This document shows, piece after piece, positions 8,463 to 17,144 of a DNA stretch of 64,000 nucleotides (within the stretch, counting starts at the first letter, position 1; each line of letters starts with the position of its first letter). Source of the stretch: Kordia sp. TARA_039_SRF. Lineage in GTDB: Bacteria > Bacteroidota > Bacteroidia > Flavobacteriales > Flavobacteriaceae. A program made the position numbers and the translations under genes. The stretch lies in the NCBI GenBank assembly GCA_006383075.2, contig SMNH02000004.1, positions 62,001 to 126,000 on the forward strand. The letters run 5' to 3'. The notes below the pieces were generated by a model. That model saw only the letters and a program-made list of their open reading frames with translations, did no database searches and was not told the DNA's origin.

Positions 8463-8489
8463 ACAGATGCTTCACTGCGAAGCGTCTGT
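8463..8489 (+). terminator. Hairpin after the major capsid gene
   Basis: An 11-bp stem with one G-T pair (8463-8473 with 8479-8489) closes a 5-nt loop. It is followed by TTCCC rather than a long T run, so it is more likely an attenuator or mRNA-end stabiliser than a full terminator. The endolysin gene starts 26 bp further on. Confidence 0.6.
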
Positions 8490-8515
8490 TCCCTTACGGG
8501 GGAAATACTACACAA

Positions 8516-8947
8516 ATGAGAGATACCATTCTACATATAGCACTCAATCAATTTGGAGTAAAAGAGATTTCTGGAGAAAAAGACAATCCAGAAGTACTCA
8601 AATACTTTAATGATATCGGTTTTGATGGAACCGCTATGAAGGATGAAACCGCATGGTGCAGTGCTTTTATGAATTGGGTTGCCTTGCAAGCAAACGCCGA
8701 GCGAACCAATAAACTCAATGCCAGATCATGGCTAACGGTAGGAGTTGAAACCAAATCACCAAAGCAAGGTGATATTGTTATTCTCTGGCGTGAATCGCCT
8801 TCATCTTGGAAAGGTCATGTAGGTGTCTTTATTAGAAAATCAAAAGACAAGGTGTATATCCTTGGCGGAAATCAAAACAATCAGGTTAATATCAAAGCAT
8901 ATTCAGCAGCGAGAGTATTAGCCTACAAAACTCTAAAATCATGCTAA
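8516..8947 (+). CDS. Phage endolysin, CHAP/NlpC-like amidohydrolase (TIGR02594 type)
   Basis: The 143-residue cysteine peptidase-like protein has C48 in ETAWCSAFMNW, H101 in KGHVGVF and the following GGNQNNQV segment. Together these are the signature of TIGR02594/CHAP-like peptidoglycan hydrolases. It has no signal peptide, so it would need the holin encoded at 16593 for access to the wall. The next gene, a spanin-like membrane protein, overlaps it by 7 bp. The lysis pair is thus placed between capsid and tail genes. Confidence 0.82.
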   Translation: MRDTILHIALNQFGVKEISGEKDNPEVLKYFNDIGFDGTAMKDETAWCSAFMNWVALQANAERTNKLNARSWLTVGVETKSPKQGDIVILWRESPSSWKGHVGVFIRKSKDKVYILGGNQNNQVNIKAYSAARVLAYKTLKSC

Positions 8948-9369
8948 AAGCATTCAAATTACCAATAGTTAGACACCTTAGCGCAGGAGTTATCATTTTA
9001 GCGGTTGGTTTTTTTATTGGATGGAAAATATTCAAAAAGAAACTAGATAATTCTAGGCAAGAGACCGCACAAATAAAAGGACAATACAAGCAATTAAAGG
9101 AAAACTTTGACGCTCATACTGCTAGAATAGATACACTACAATCTGTCGTGGTAAGACTCGCAGAACAGGAAAAAATCAAAGTTGAAAACCACATCCAAGA
9201 CACCAAGGTTAAAGATGGTGCAGCACTTTCATTTGTGCCAACTACTACAGCTAGTATTGAAGAATCAAAAAAACAAATAAAAACATCGAAGGATTCAACA
9301 GAAACCAAACCAAGAAAAAAAAGAAGTTGGCTTGGGAGAATTTTTAGAGGTAAAAAAAATAAAAACTAA
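8941..9369 (+). CDS. Spanin-like membrane coiled-coil protein
   Basis: The 142-residue protein has one N-terminal membrane helix (residues 13-30, AGVIILAVGFFIGWKIF), then a coiled coil (32-85) and a basic, low-complexity C-terminus. This is the topology of inner-membrane spanins (Rz), which act after endolysin to disrupt the outer membrane. It overlaps the endolysin gene by 7 bp, which strengthens the lysis assignment. No separate outer-membrane lipoprotein (Rz1) was found in the other frames, so the spanin role is inference. Confidence 0.6.
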   Translation: MLKAFKLPIVRHLSAGVIILAVGFFIGWKIFKKKLDNSRQETAQIKGQYKQLKENFDAHTARIDTLQSVVVRLAEQEKIKVENHIQDTKVKDGAALSFVPTTTASIEESKKQIKTSKDSTETKPRKKRSWLGRIFRGKKNKN

Positions 9370-9375
9370 GCACTT

Positions 9376-9852
9376 ATGAAAAAACAAGAATTGCATACAA
9401 TCGCAGCGGATTTGTTTGAGAAAAACCCAGACGCAGAAAATGCTTATATCACCGAAGATGGTCATGGTTTCTTGCAGCAGAATCGTGCGTATTTGCATGC
9501 CAATACAAATGCAAGTAAAAAGAAGCTACGCGTCCACAAGGTTGCTCGAATTGACGTTGAAACTCAAGAGCCAACTGTAGATGTTTCAAAAATGAAAAAA
9601 CCAGAATTACTCGAATTAGCCAAAGATTTGGGATTGGATTTTAAAACTAGCAATACCGTTGCTGAACTTAAGAAACTCATCAGTGATCATCAATCAAATG
9701 AAGATGATAACAACGAGATGGAAACTGTGGCAATTGAGGAGTTACAAAAAATGGCTTTTCAAAGAGGTATCTCAACTGAAGATGATGAAGCTCGTGATAG
9801 TATTATCAAAAAAATCAAAGATTACGACGCTAATCTTCCAAAACGAGATTAA
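9376..9852 (+). CDS. Phage protein with two SAP/HeH-like motifs
   Basis: This 158-residue protein sits just upstream of the tail sheath gene. An N-terminal domain of about 60 residues (AENAYITEDGHGFLQ) precedes two helix-extension-helix-like motifs of the SAP/HeH/Rho-N kind: VSKMKKPELLELAKDLGL (about 75-102) and IEELQKMAFQRGIS (about 120-150). Such motifs often bind nucleic acid, but in phages they also occur in structural adaptors. In Mu-like phages, small head-tail proteins occupy this slot. The function is not known. Confidence 0.6.
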   Translation: MKKQELHTIAADLFEKNPDAENAYITEDGHGFLQQNRAYLHANTNASKKKLRVHKVARIDVETQEPTVDVSKMKKPELLELAKDLGLDFKTSNTVAELKKLISDHQSNEDDNNEMETVAIEELQKMAFQRGISTEDDEARDSIIKKIKDYDANLPKRD

Positions 9853-9854
9853 TT

Positions 9855-11075
9855 ATGGGATTTGTTGGAGTAAATGTAAATCAGCTGCAAGGGGGACTCG
9901 GAAGAACTACGCCTAATACGGATGGTGTGTTTTTATTAATAATTAATAATGCCGTAGCCACTCCATATTTGCCAATTCGAGTATCGAAAGAATTATTGAC
10001 CCTCAATAATGCTGAAGACTTAGGGATTACAGCATCGTATGATGATAACAATTCTATTTTGGCACATTATCATATTGATGAGTTTTTTAGGATTGCACCA
10101 GAAGGCAACCTTCATATAGTTCTAGATGATGGAACAATGACTGATGACAAGTTAAAATCCTTATTGCGAACTGAAGAAACTATCAAAGGTTTTGGAGTTG
10201 TTAGAAACTCAGAAGATCCATTAGCCGATTTCACAACTCATGTTCTTTATTACCAAAAAATCATAGATGATTTGTCTGAAGAAAATAGAGAAATTGATTT
10301 TTTTCTATTAGAAGGAAACGAATTCACTGCTAATGGCTTGATTAGTGATTATCAAGATGTCAGAGAAATAGGAGCTGAAAATGCTGGTATTGTTATCTCT
10401 CAAGATACACTAATAAGACCTTTAAACTCAGTATCTGAAAAACATGCGTGTATTGGTGCTGCTTTAGGAGCATTGGCAGTAAGAACCATTAGTGAAAATT
10501 TGGGTTCTGTTGACATTCAAAATAAACCTGAAGCCTTCAAAGGAACAAACGACTATCCGTTAACAGACGAGACAAGATCGAGATTTCAAAGTGCATGTTT
10601 ACAGGATGGAAAAGATTTCAATTCTTTATCCAAGAATGAAATCAAAGCTCTTAATGATAAAGGATACATTTTTGTTGGCAAATTCAACGGGTATGCTAAT
10701 TTCTTTTTTAATGATTCGCATACGTGTGTGAGTCGCTCTAGTGATTATTCAAGAATTGAAAACAACAGGGTTTGGAATAAGGCAGCTAGATTGATTCGAA
10801 AAACATTACTACCGAGAGTCAAATCCAATATCTCTACAGATCCTGCTACTGGGTTTATTGCTAATAATGCAGCAAAAGAATTGGAAGAGTTGGTATTAGA
10901 TGTCCTTAAAAAGGAAATGATATCTAGCGGCGATATATCAGGCGCAGGAATTAACATTCCTACAAATCAATCATTATTTGATGATGTGCCGTTGAAGGTT
11001 ACGGCTGAAATCATTATGAATCAAATAATTCATGCAATCGAAGTAGACTTAGGATTAACAGATAAACTCATTTAA
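9855..11075 (+). CDS. Contractile tail sheath protein (DUF2586-like)
   Basis: The 406-residue protein starts MGFVGVNVNQLQGGLGRT and ends with an alpha/beta C-terminal domain (EVDLGLTDKLI). Its size, its position before a tail-tube-like gene, and the C-terminal section containing RVWNKAARLIRKTLLP and FIANNAAKELEELVLDVLKKEMIS fit the DUF2586-type sheath of Bacteroidetes Mu-like phages. Sheath subunits wrap the tube and contract to drive it into the host. This makes the phage a myovirus-type. Confidence 0.85.
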   Translation: MGFVGVNVNQLQGGLGRTTPNTDGVFLLIINNAVATPYLPIRVSKELLTLNNAEDLGITASYDDNNSILAHYHIDEFFRIAPEGNLHIVLDDGTMTDDKLKSLLRTEETIKGFGVVRNSEDPLADFTTHVLYYQKIIDDLSEENREIDFFLLEGNEFTANGLISDYQDVREIGAENAGIVISQDTLIRPLNSVSEKHACIGAALGALAVRTISENLGSVDIQNKPEAFKGTNDYPLTDETRSRFQSACLQDGKDFNSLSKNEIKALNDKGYIFVGKFNGYANFFFNDSHTCVSRSSDYSRIENNRVWNKAARLIRKTLLPRVKSNISTDPATGFIANNAAKELEELVLDVLKKEMISSGDISGAGINIPTNQSLFDDVPLKVTAEIIMNQIIHAIEVDLGLTDKLI

Positions 11076-11076
11076 A

Positions 11077-11505
11077 ATGGCAGCAGTTATAGAAAATAAC
11101 CTAGGTACAATGGTGGGTTGGACTAAGGTAAAATGTAGAATTTTTGGCAGAGATGTAGTTGGTATTAAAAAAATTAAATACAGCGACAACCAAGAAATCA
11201 ATAATGAAATGGGCGCAGGCTCAAAACCCATCGGTGAATCAGAAGGTGAATATAAGGCAGAGTGTACTATTGAATTTACTATTGAGGAGATTTTAAAAAT
11301 TCAAAGTCAACTTCCTAAAGGCACTCACATCTCATCAATTCCTGCATTCCCAATAACGGTAAGCTATGTCTATGAAGGAGTGATTTATACAGACATTATA
11401 AAAGGTTGCAGATTCAAAGGCAGAAACTTTGAAGCAAAACAGGGAGATACCATCATCACAGATGATCAAACATTTAAAATCACAGAAATTTCTTGGAACG
11501 TATAA
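11077..11505 (+). CDS. Phage tail tube protein
   Basis: The 142-residue protein begins 1 bp after the sheath stop, the usual place of the tube gene in contractile phages. It is beta-rich, with motifs GWTKVKCRIFGRDVVGIKKI and EYKAECTIEFTIEEILKIQ, and ends with strands suited to the tube beta-barrel. It has no membrane or catalytic features. Assignment rests on order and size together with general fold expectation. Confidence 0.7.
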   Translation: MAAVIENNLGTMVGWTKVKCRIFGRDVVGIKKIKYSDNQEINNEMGAGSKPIGESEGEYKAECTIEFTIEEILKIQSQLPKGTHISSIPAFPITVSYVYEGVIYTDIIKGCRFKGRNFEAKQGDTIITDDQTFKITEISWNV

Positions 11506-11507
11506 TT

Positions 11508-11858
11508 ATGGATACAAAAAAGCAGACAAATAAGAAAAATTCCAAAATCATTGGAATAGCAACCGCAACTGAAATAGCAAAATGGAAAGCTGATCATACA
11601 TTCATTTTTGAAAGATATGTAACTGATCCTGATGGCAATCATCACATTGCTTACTTGAAGGCTCTTAATTTTACTGAACTTGAAGCTGCGGAACAGACCT
11701 TAGAAAGCGATCCTGAAGATGCAGCAAATATATTCTTTAATGCTTCATTTCTTGGTGGGAGTGATACCATTAAAAACTACTTGCAATTCAAAGTAGGTCT
11801 TGTAGAGGCAATCACTGAAATTTCTAAACCCGTATCGTTTACTGCAAAAAAGCCTTAA
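11508..11858 (+). CDS. Tail assembly chaperone, short (zero-frame) product
   Basis: The 116-residue protein (start ATG 11508, 2 bp after the tube stop; the upstream in-frame TTG at 11493 would overlap the tube gene) lies between tube and tape measure. That is where lambda G, P2 E and Mu gp41 chaperones are found. It ends ...FTAKKP-stop immediately after the slippery heptamer A-AAA-AAG at 11846-11852. The short form is the G-type product; the longer fusion is described separately. These chaperones coat the tape measure protein during tail assembly and are not in the virion. Confidence 0.8.
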   Translation: MDTKKQTNKKNSKIIGIATATEIAKWKADHTFIFERYVTDPDGNHHIAYLKALNFTELEAAEQTLESDPEDAANIFFNASFLGGSDTIKNYLQFKVGLVEAITEISKPVSFTAKKP

Positions 11859-12058
11859 TCGATGCCTCAATCTCACTAGAGGAAGGTGTCGATGAATTCA
11901 AAAAAGGCAATGCACTTATACGAGGTACATTTAATATTGATCCAGCAACCCTTGACATTCACAAGTGGAGTCAACTAGTTGGAGAAGCACAATACTTAGA
12001 ATACAGAAATTTAAAAAATTACGCAAACCTAATATCTCAACTCTTTAAAAAGAAGTAA
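11846..12058 (+). CDS. Tail chaperone -1 frameshift extension (T domain)
   Basis: From the heptamer A AAA AAG (11846-11852), which is in the correct phase for tandem -1 slippage, the -1 frame is open for 70 codons. It begins KKALIDASISLEEG and ends NLISQLFKKK, and the TAA (12056-12058) overlaps the tape measure ATG as TAATG. There is no good independent start, and the sequence has normal codon use. The product would be a chaperone fusion of about 183 residues, equivalent to lambda gpGT. Only the sequence arrangement is seen; the shift itself has not been shown. Confidence 0.85.
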   Translation, partial: KKALIDASISLEEGVDEFKKGNALIRGTFNIDPATLDIHKWSQLVGEAQYLEYRNLKNYANLISQLFKKK

Positions 12059-14034
12059 TGGCATCAGTTTTAACCGAATGGATTTTGCGTCTAAAAGATG
12101 ACGTTTCAAAACCACTTCAAGATGTCAATGGAAAGGCTAAACAGTCTGCCATTGATATGTTGGCGGTGGCTGAGAGTGCCAAAAAAATTCAAGATTCTTT
12201 TAATCAGGCACTCCAACCTGGTATTCAATTTCAGAGTTCGTTAGCGGATGTGGAAGCAATCACAGGAGTTACAGGAAAGGCTCTTGACTCACTTGGTCTT
12301 AAAGCACGTAAAAGCGCCATAGATTTTGGAGGAAACGCTTCTGGAGCAATGGAAAACTACAAAGTACTTCTATCTAAGTTATCTCCAGATTTAGCTAACA
12401 ATCAGGGCGCACTCGATTCTATGAATCGAAGTGCTTTTACACTTTCAAAAACTATGGGCAATGATGTGAGTGCTGCGATGAAAGCCGCTACTACATCTAT
12501 GCTGCAATATCAAGTGCCATTAAAAGATGCGGATGCAGCTGCCAAGGAAATGGATCGGATGATTAATGTCATGGCTGGAGGTGCTAAGTATGGAAGTGCG
12601 GAAGTCAATAGTGTTGCTAAAGCAATTGAGGTTTCTGGTGTCGCCGCATCACAATCAAAAGTATCCTTTGAAGAAGTAAATGCTGCCATTCAAGAATTAT
12701 CTCGTGGAGGAAAAGAAGGTGCAGAAGCTGGTGTGGCACTTCGTAACGTACTTGGTAAAATGGCAGGTAAAGATGTCATTCCAAAAGCGGCACTTGCCAA
12801 GCTCGAGTCTTATGGGGTTAACATGGATATTGTGGGAGATAAGACTATTCCATTTACAGCTAGATTGCGCGAACTATCAAAAGCACAAGGAGATGCAACG
12901 GTTTTTGCACAAGTCTTTGGAGTTGAAAATGCTGCTGCTGCTAATATCTTGGTTAGGTCTGTAGATGCTCAAGATGCTCTTCGCGAAAAGATTACTGGAA
13001 CTAATACAGCTTACGAGCAAGCGGCAGTTAAGATGAATACCTATGCTGAATGGAAGTCTAGAGTTGCCGCTAAAATCACAGATTATAAAATTCGACTATT
13101 CAATTTGACTAAGGGCTTTATTCCGTTTATAAATTTTGGACTTAGCACAGTTCAGATGTTAGCACATCTGAAAAATGCAAAGCAAGGACTTTCGATGGCT
13201 ACAGGAATTTTAAGAGGTGGTATTACCAAATTAAAACTAGGATTGAAATCAGCAGGAAGTACTGCCTTAGGATTCGCTAGAAATTTACTTGTCGCTTCAG
13301 GAAATGCACTTAGGTCTGCGGGAAGTTTTATGTATTCTGCTCTTGTTGGAATTGGAAGCTATGTTTCAGCATTAATTACAGCTACGGCTGCTCAATTAGG
13401 ACTCAATATAGCTATGTCTTCAAACCCACTTGGGCTTTTAGTTTTAGGAATAGGAGCTGTAGTAGGTGGAATAGCGTTAATGGTGAAATATTGGGATAAA
13501 ATAAAAGCTGCTATACTTTCTTTTGGACAATGGATATTAAAAAATAATCCTTTTACTTTTTTAATAAATCTGCTTGATTATATCCTACCAGGATTTGCCG
13601 CAGGAGTCAATAAAGTATTTGGGTTTATTAAAGATTTAATACTTGGATTCTGGGAAGCTATCAAAGCGGTATGGAATGGTATTAAATCTTTTTTTGGATT
13701 CGGAGATGAAGAAAAAGAGCCAGAGGTTACAATTAAAGTTTCTAAAACTTCAGCTACTGATGGCACTCCAGAAGAAGACCCGTTTAAAATTGAAGATGCG
13801 GCACCAACCGATCCGACAATCAACCCAGAGAGTACAACCACATCAACACATAATTCAACAACCACGGGAACTGGTACTGGCGGTTCGGGAAAAATACTCA
13901 ATGTAACAATGAACATCAATAATAACTTTGGACTCAAAGGAAATGGTGTAATTAATAATATTGAAGAGATAGCTGACCAATTAATTGGAAAAATTAATGA
14001 CGGATTGAGAGATTCATTAATAGCAATAGAATGA
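12058..14034 (+). CDS. Tail tape measure protein
   Basis: The 658-residue protein sets tail length and becomes ejected at infection. The N-terminal 300 residues hold the classic tape-measure domain, including a VNSVAKAIEVSGVAASQSKVSFEE-like helical stretch (about 180-205) and LRNVLGKMAG. Hydrophobic segments near 365-385 and 430-475 can insert in the host membrane. The last 120 residues are Thr/Gly-rich and end in a beta segment. It is short for this family (many exceed 1000 residues), predicting a tail of about 100 nm by the usual rule of thumb. The start overlaps the chaperone extension stop. Confidence 0.9.
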   Translation: MASVLTEWILRLKDDVSKPLQDVNGKAKQSAIDMLAVAESAKKIQDSFNQALQPGIQFQSSLADVEAITGVTGKALDSLGLKARKSAIDFGGNASGAMENYKVLLSKLSPDLANNQGALDSMNRSAFTLSKTMGNDVSAAMKAATTSMLQYQVPLKDADAAAKEMDRMINVMAGGAKYGSAEVNSVAKAIEVSGVAASQSKVSFEEVNAAIQELSRGGKEGAEAGVALRNVLGKMAGKDVIPKAALAKLESYGVNMDIVGDKTIPFTARLRELSKAQGDATVFAQVFGVENAAAANILVRSVDAQDALREKITGTNTAYEQAAVKMNTYAEWKSRVAAKITDYKIRLFNLTKGFIPFINFGLSTVQMLAHLKNAKQGLSMATGILRGGITKLKLGLKSAGSTALGFARNLLVASGNALRSAGSFMYSALVGIGSYVSALITATAAQLGLNIAMSSNPLGLLVLGIGAVVGGIALMVKYWDKIKAAILSFGQWILKNNPFTFLINLLDYILPGFAAGVNKVFGFIKDLILGFWEAIKAVWNGIKSFFGFGDEEKEPEVTIKVSKTSATDGTPEEDPFKIEDAAPTDPTINPESTTTSTHNSTTTGTGTGGSGKILNVTMNINNNFGLKGNGVINNIEEIADQLIGKINDGLRDSLIAIE

Positions 14035-14663
14035 TGGATTACAATATAGGAAACTTATTTGAAGAGATATTTGGTTTGAAGGTAAACAATGCTTACAAAC
14101 CAAAACTTATTAATCAAAAACAAGAAAAAGTTGATAGCGGTAGCTACACGGGTATCACATACATAGAGGACGAATCTGAAGTGTCGCGTTTGAGTTATTT
14201 AGGTACTCCAATTATCCATCCTATTACTTTTAAAGCTGGTGTATATCAATATTTTGATCCACAAGGAAAAGTAGTTGATGAGCAACTTCAAGATTTTGAA
14301 TTGCCAGCCACAACACTGGTCAATTTTAGAAGAGCAAAAACACAAACCAAGGTCAAGGTCAATGCAGGTGATGGAACAAATAAAGAGAGATCTGGTTTTA
14401 CTGACTGGAATATAGATATAAGAGGTTTATGCCTAAAAGATCCATCGCATCCACAAGCACAAGATCCTTATGAGCAATTAGAGAAAATATTAAGTTTTGA
14501 AAAACTGATGAGTGCTATCAAAGTGGATGGTTTTTTATTTGAAATTAGAGATATCTACAATATTACTATTGATGATATTTCTACACCACAAGTAAAAGGC
14601 GCACCAGGAGTAGTTCCCTTTCAATTAAGATGTTCAAGTGACAAACCTTTTGAACTTTTTTAA
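14031..14663 (+). CDS. Tail/baseplate protein after tape measure (DUF6046-like)
   Basis: The 210-residue protein overlaps the tape measure stop by 4 bp. It occupies the slot of the Mu gp43 (DNA circularisation/N) protein, ahead of the hub gene. The sequence has an N-terminal 25-residue helix, an acidic strand region (YIEDESEVSRLSYLG), and a central FRRAKTQTKVKV...FTDWNIDIRGLC segment, a pattern I associate with Bacteroidetes phage DUF6046 proteins. A role in linking tape measure tip to baseplate hub is inferred from position. Confidence 0.6.
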   Translation: MMDYNIGNLFEEIFGLKVNNAYKPKLINQKQEKVDSGSYTGITYIEDESEVSRLSYLGTPIIHPITFKAGVYQYFDPQGKVVDEQLQDFELPATTLVNFRRAKTQTKVKVNAGDGTNKERSGFTDWNIDIRGLCLKDPSHPQAQDPYEQLEKILSFEKLMSAIKVDGFLFEIRDIYNITIDDISTPQVKGAPGVVPFQLRCSSDKPFELF

Positions 14664-14664
14664 G

Positions 14665-15657
14665 ATGGTATTTATCATAATTTCAAAAATAACGTTCCCT
14701 AAAACCGAGCATAGAAATGCGATTGAAATTCGTAAACCTAATGCAATATCTATCAATAAAGGTTGGAAAATGCTAACAGATACAGCTGAGATTAAGTTGC
14801 CTAGAAATGTCAACTATTTCAACAAATTTGATGTTAACAAAGTATTTCGTGTTGGTGATCCAGTAATTATTGAGTTGGGATATCATCCAACTTTAGTGAG
14901 AGAATTTGAAGGCTATATTACTAGTGTTTCAGCAGACACTCCTATAATTATTAAGTGTGAAGATGAGATGTATAAATTGAAAAAGCTTCCAGTAAACATT
15001 GTTACAAAAACAATGAAACTGGAGAAGCTTTTGCAAAAGATAGCACCAAAATATCAGATTGATGCTTTGGATGTAGAAATAGCACCGCAACGATTTCCAA
15101 GAACTACGGTAGCTAAAGTACTTGAGTTTTTAAAACAAGAATACTCGCTCTATTCTTACATGAAAGGCGGAACCCTGGTTTGTGGAAAAATTTATACCGA
15201 TGATTCCGATATTGATGTGGTTGATATTGATTTGGAAAAAACAGTTGTTGCAAATCAGCTAGTTTATAAAAACAATGAGGATATCAGTATTCAAATCATC
15301 GCGGTATCAACACTAAGAAACGGAGGCAAAATAGAAGTCAAAGTTGGTGATGAAGACGGAGAACAAAGAGAACTTCCATATTATGGAATTACATCTAAAG
15401 AAGCATTAAAGAAAATTGCTTTGGAAGATTTGAAAAAGTTCAAAATTGACGGTTGGAGCGGATCATTGACTACATACGGACTCATTCTAACAAATAATGG
15501 GTTTGTCAGTTTTGATCATGGAGCAAAACTAAGGCTATTATCAAGACAATATCCTGATAGAAATGGAATCAACTATGTAGAGAGTGTTAAAATAGATTTA
15601 AGTGACGCGCCTTCTTTAAGGCGTACAGCACAATTAGGAGATAAAGCAAGTGCTTAA
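14665..15657 (+). CDS. Baseplate hub protein (gpD/gp44-like)
   Basis: From the ATG at 14665, 1 bp after the preceding stop, the protein has 330 residues. The earlier in-frame start at 14638 would overlap that gene and adds no conserved sequence. It contains a beta-domain with FRVGDPVIIELGYHPTLVREFEGYIT and a KLEKLLQKIAPKY segment, as in late-control gpD / Mu gpP hub proteins that connect tube and spike. Order (hub, then spike, then gp46-like) agrees with Mu. Confidence 0.78.
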   Translation: MVFIIISKITFPKTEHRNAIEIRKPNAISINKGWKMLTDTAEIKLPRNVNYFNKFDVNKVFRVGDPVIIELGYHPTLVREFEGYITSVSADTPIIIKCEDEMYKLKKLPVNIVTKTMKLEKLLQKIAPKYQIDALDVEIAPQRFPRTTVAKVLEFLKQEYSLYSYMKGGTLVCGKIYTDDSDIDVVDIDLEKTVVANQLVYKNNEDISIQIIAVSTLRNGGKIEVKVGDEDGEQRELPYYGITSKEALKKIALEDLKKFKIDGWSGSLTTYGLILTNNGFVSFDHGAKLRLLSRQYPDRNGINYVESVKIDLSDAPSLRRTAQLGDKASA

Positions 15658-16124
15658 TGAAACAGATTGCAGAATTTAAACGATTGCTTCATGATAAGAT
15701 GAACTCTAAAGTTCCAAAATCTGTTGTGTGGGGAGTTGTAGAAAAAGTGGATTGGGATAATAAAACAATGGATGTGAAATCCATAGTCGATGAATTACCC
15801 TATGAAGATGTTATTCTTGGGTTGAATTCAATTTATCGAAAACCAAAAATCGGGAGCAAATGCCTTATTGGGATTATCGGTGGCAACCAAGCGGTTACCT
15901 ACCTAATTGAAGCAGAAGAAATTGAAGAGATTAATTACAATGTGGGTAACACCGAATTCAATATTTCAGAAGATGGAATTTTGCTAAAAAGAAATGAAGA
16001 GTTAATGACAGTATTATCAGACATGATTGATGAAATCAACAAAATAATTGTCATCAAAGGAAGAAGTATTGACGTGGCAGCAATGGTAAATATCAAAAAT
16101 CGATTTAAAAACATACTAAGATGA
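15657..16124 (+). CDS. Baseplate spike / gpV-like OB-fold protein
   Basis: The 155-residue protein overlaps the hub stop by 1 bp. Residues 20-75 read as a small OB-fold barrel (VVWGVVEKVDWDNKTMDV, then GSKCLIGIIGGN), as in gpV/Mu gp45 membrane-puncturing spikes. The C-terminal helix-rich part replaces the usual repetitive beta-helix tip, so this may be only the spike base with the tip supplied by another protein. No metal-binding HxH tip is visible. Confidence 0.65.
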   Translation: MKQIAEFKRLLHDKMNSKVPKSVVWGVVEKVDWDNKTMDVKSIVDELPYEDVILGLNSIYRKPKIGSKCLIGIIGGNQAVTYLIEAEEIEEINYNVGNTEFNISEDGILLKRNEELMTVLSDMIDEINKIIVIKGRSIDVAAMVNIKNRFKNILR

Positions 16125-16324
16125 TGACTCAAGAAGAATTGGCGATAGGCTTACAACAAATATATGATCAGGAATCTGATATTGATGTAGATCCGCAAGA
16201 GGCACGTCAAAGAATAGCTGAAGCTCAGGCTCAACTGATAGCGCAATTTGTAATTGGACGTACTACGGTAGTTACTGGTACTGTCGCTGGAACAGCTGTC
16301 ACTGGAACAGGAATAATTCAATGA
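16121..16324 (+). CDS. Small Gly/Thr-rich phage protein
   Basis: The 67-residue protein overlaps both neighbours by 4 bp. Residues 1-45 form an acidic amphipathic helix (QQIYDQESDIDVDPQEARQR). The last 22 residues are a Gly/Thr/Val run (TVVTGTVAGTAVTGTGIIQ), unusual and suited to a beta-strand spike tip or a hydrophobic plug. The placement right after the short spike gene raises the possibility that it supplies the apex. This is inference; no family recognised. Confidence 0.6.
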   Translation: MMTQEELAIGLQQIYDQESDIDVDPQEARQRIAEAQAQLIAQFVIGRTTVVTGTVAGTAVTGTGIIQ

Positions 16325-16596
16325 TTATGAATGATTTTTTATTTGATAACACTGGAGATGTAAAAATTCAAAATGGAGATTTTGTCATTGGTCAAAGTTT
16401 AGATCAAGAAGTTGAAATGATTCTACGAATGAATCCTGGAGAATTAAAAGAAGACCCAATCATGGGTGCAGGATTGATAAAACTAATCAACTCCAAAGGA
16501 AATGAAAAGGATCTTCGAAGAGCCGCAAAATTACATCTGGCTCGCGACGGGAAAAGTTACCAAAAATTAGAAAAACGAATAAAACTTAACACATGA
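16321..16596 (+). CDS. Phage GP46-like baseplate protein
   Basis: This 91-residue protein contains FDNTGDVKIQNGDFVIGQSLDQEVEMIL and then NPGELKEDPIMGAGLIKLI, the signature of short baseplate wedge proteins of the Mu gp46 / gpW-gp25 group that nucleate sheath assembly. It overlaps the small preceding gene and the holin by 4 bp each. The length is normal. Confidence 0.75.
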   Translation: MIMNDFLFDNTGDVKIQNGDFVIGQSLDQEVEMILRMNPGELKEDPIMGAGLIKLINSKGNEKDLRRAAKLHLARDGKSYQKLEKRIKLNT

Positions 16597-17144
16597 AAAC
16601 ATTAAACTTTATACTTGATGGCTTTGGCTTTTTAAACTTCGCAGATTTCAAAGCAAGTACATTTAAAATTCTGCTATCAGAGAAGTTGTCTTATTTAGTA
16701 CTAGTAGGTTCAAGTATTCTCAAATTTTTACATGAGCATCTTGATATCACCAAAAAAGATTTATTAATCACTGCCATTATAGGTTTTGTGATGACACTTT
16801 TTATTATTTCAGAATTTTTAACAGGATTGGCTTTATCGAGAAAACGCGGAGAAACATTCAAGTCAAGATTACTTGGGAGAATGATTTTGAAGCTTGGAGT
16901 ATATCTGATGCTACTTTTATCTACAGGCTTGTTATCTCTTATCAAATTCCCATCGGTTTTAGGTTTTGAAATAGATCCTTTTTTGATCATGTTTTATTTT
17001 GTCTTATTGGCTTTTGTGTTACAGCTTCTAATTTCAAATTTAGAAAATGTTTCAAAACTTGGACTTGGAAAAAATACAAAACTAGTAAAGGCTATTAACA
17101 AAAAGTTTAACGGTTGGTTAGATATTGATGAGCCAGAAAATTAA
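16593..17144 (+). CDS. Phage holin (holin_4_1-like)
   Basis: The 183-residue membrane protein has four likely transmembrane segments (about residues 25-45, 60-82, 100-120 and 128-152) and the LTGLALSRKRGETFKSRLLGRM loop between helices 2 and 3, characteristic of the phage_holin_4/toxin secretion group. It would time lysis and release the signal-less endolysin encoded about 8 kb upstream. Its place among baseplate genes, separate from endolysin and spanin, is odd. It overlaps the following gene. Confidence 0.8.
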   Translation: MKTLNFILDGFGFLNFADFKASTFKILLSEKLSYLVLVGSSILKFLHEHLDITKKDLLITAIIGFVMTLFIISEFLTGLALSRKRGETFKSRLLGRMILKLGVYLMLLLSTGLLSLIKFPSVLGFEIDPFLIMFYFVLLAFVLQLLISNLENVSKLGLGKNTKLVKAINKKFNGWLDIDEPEN

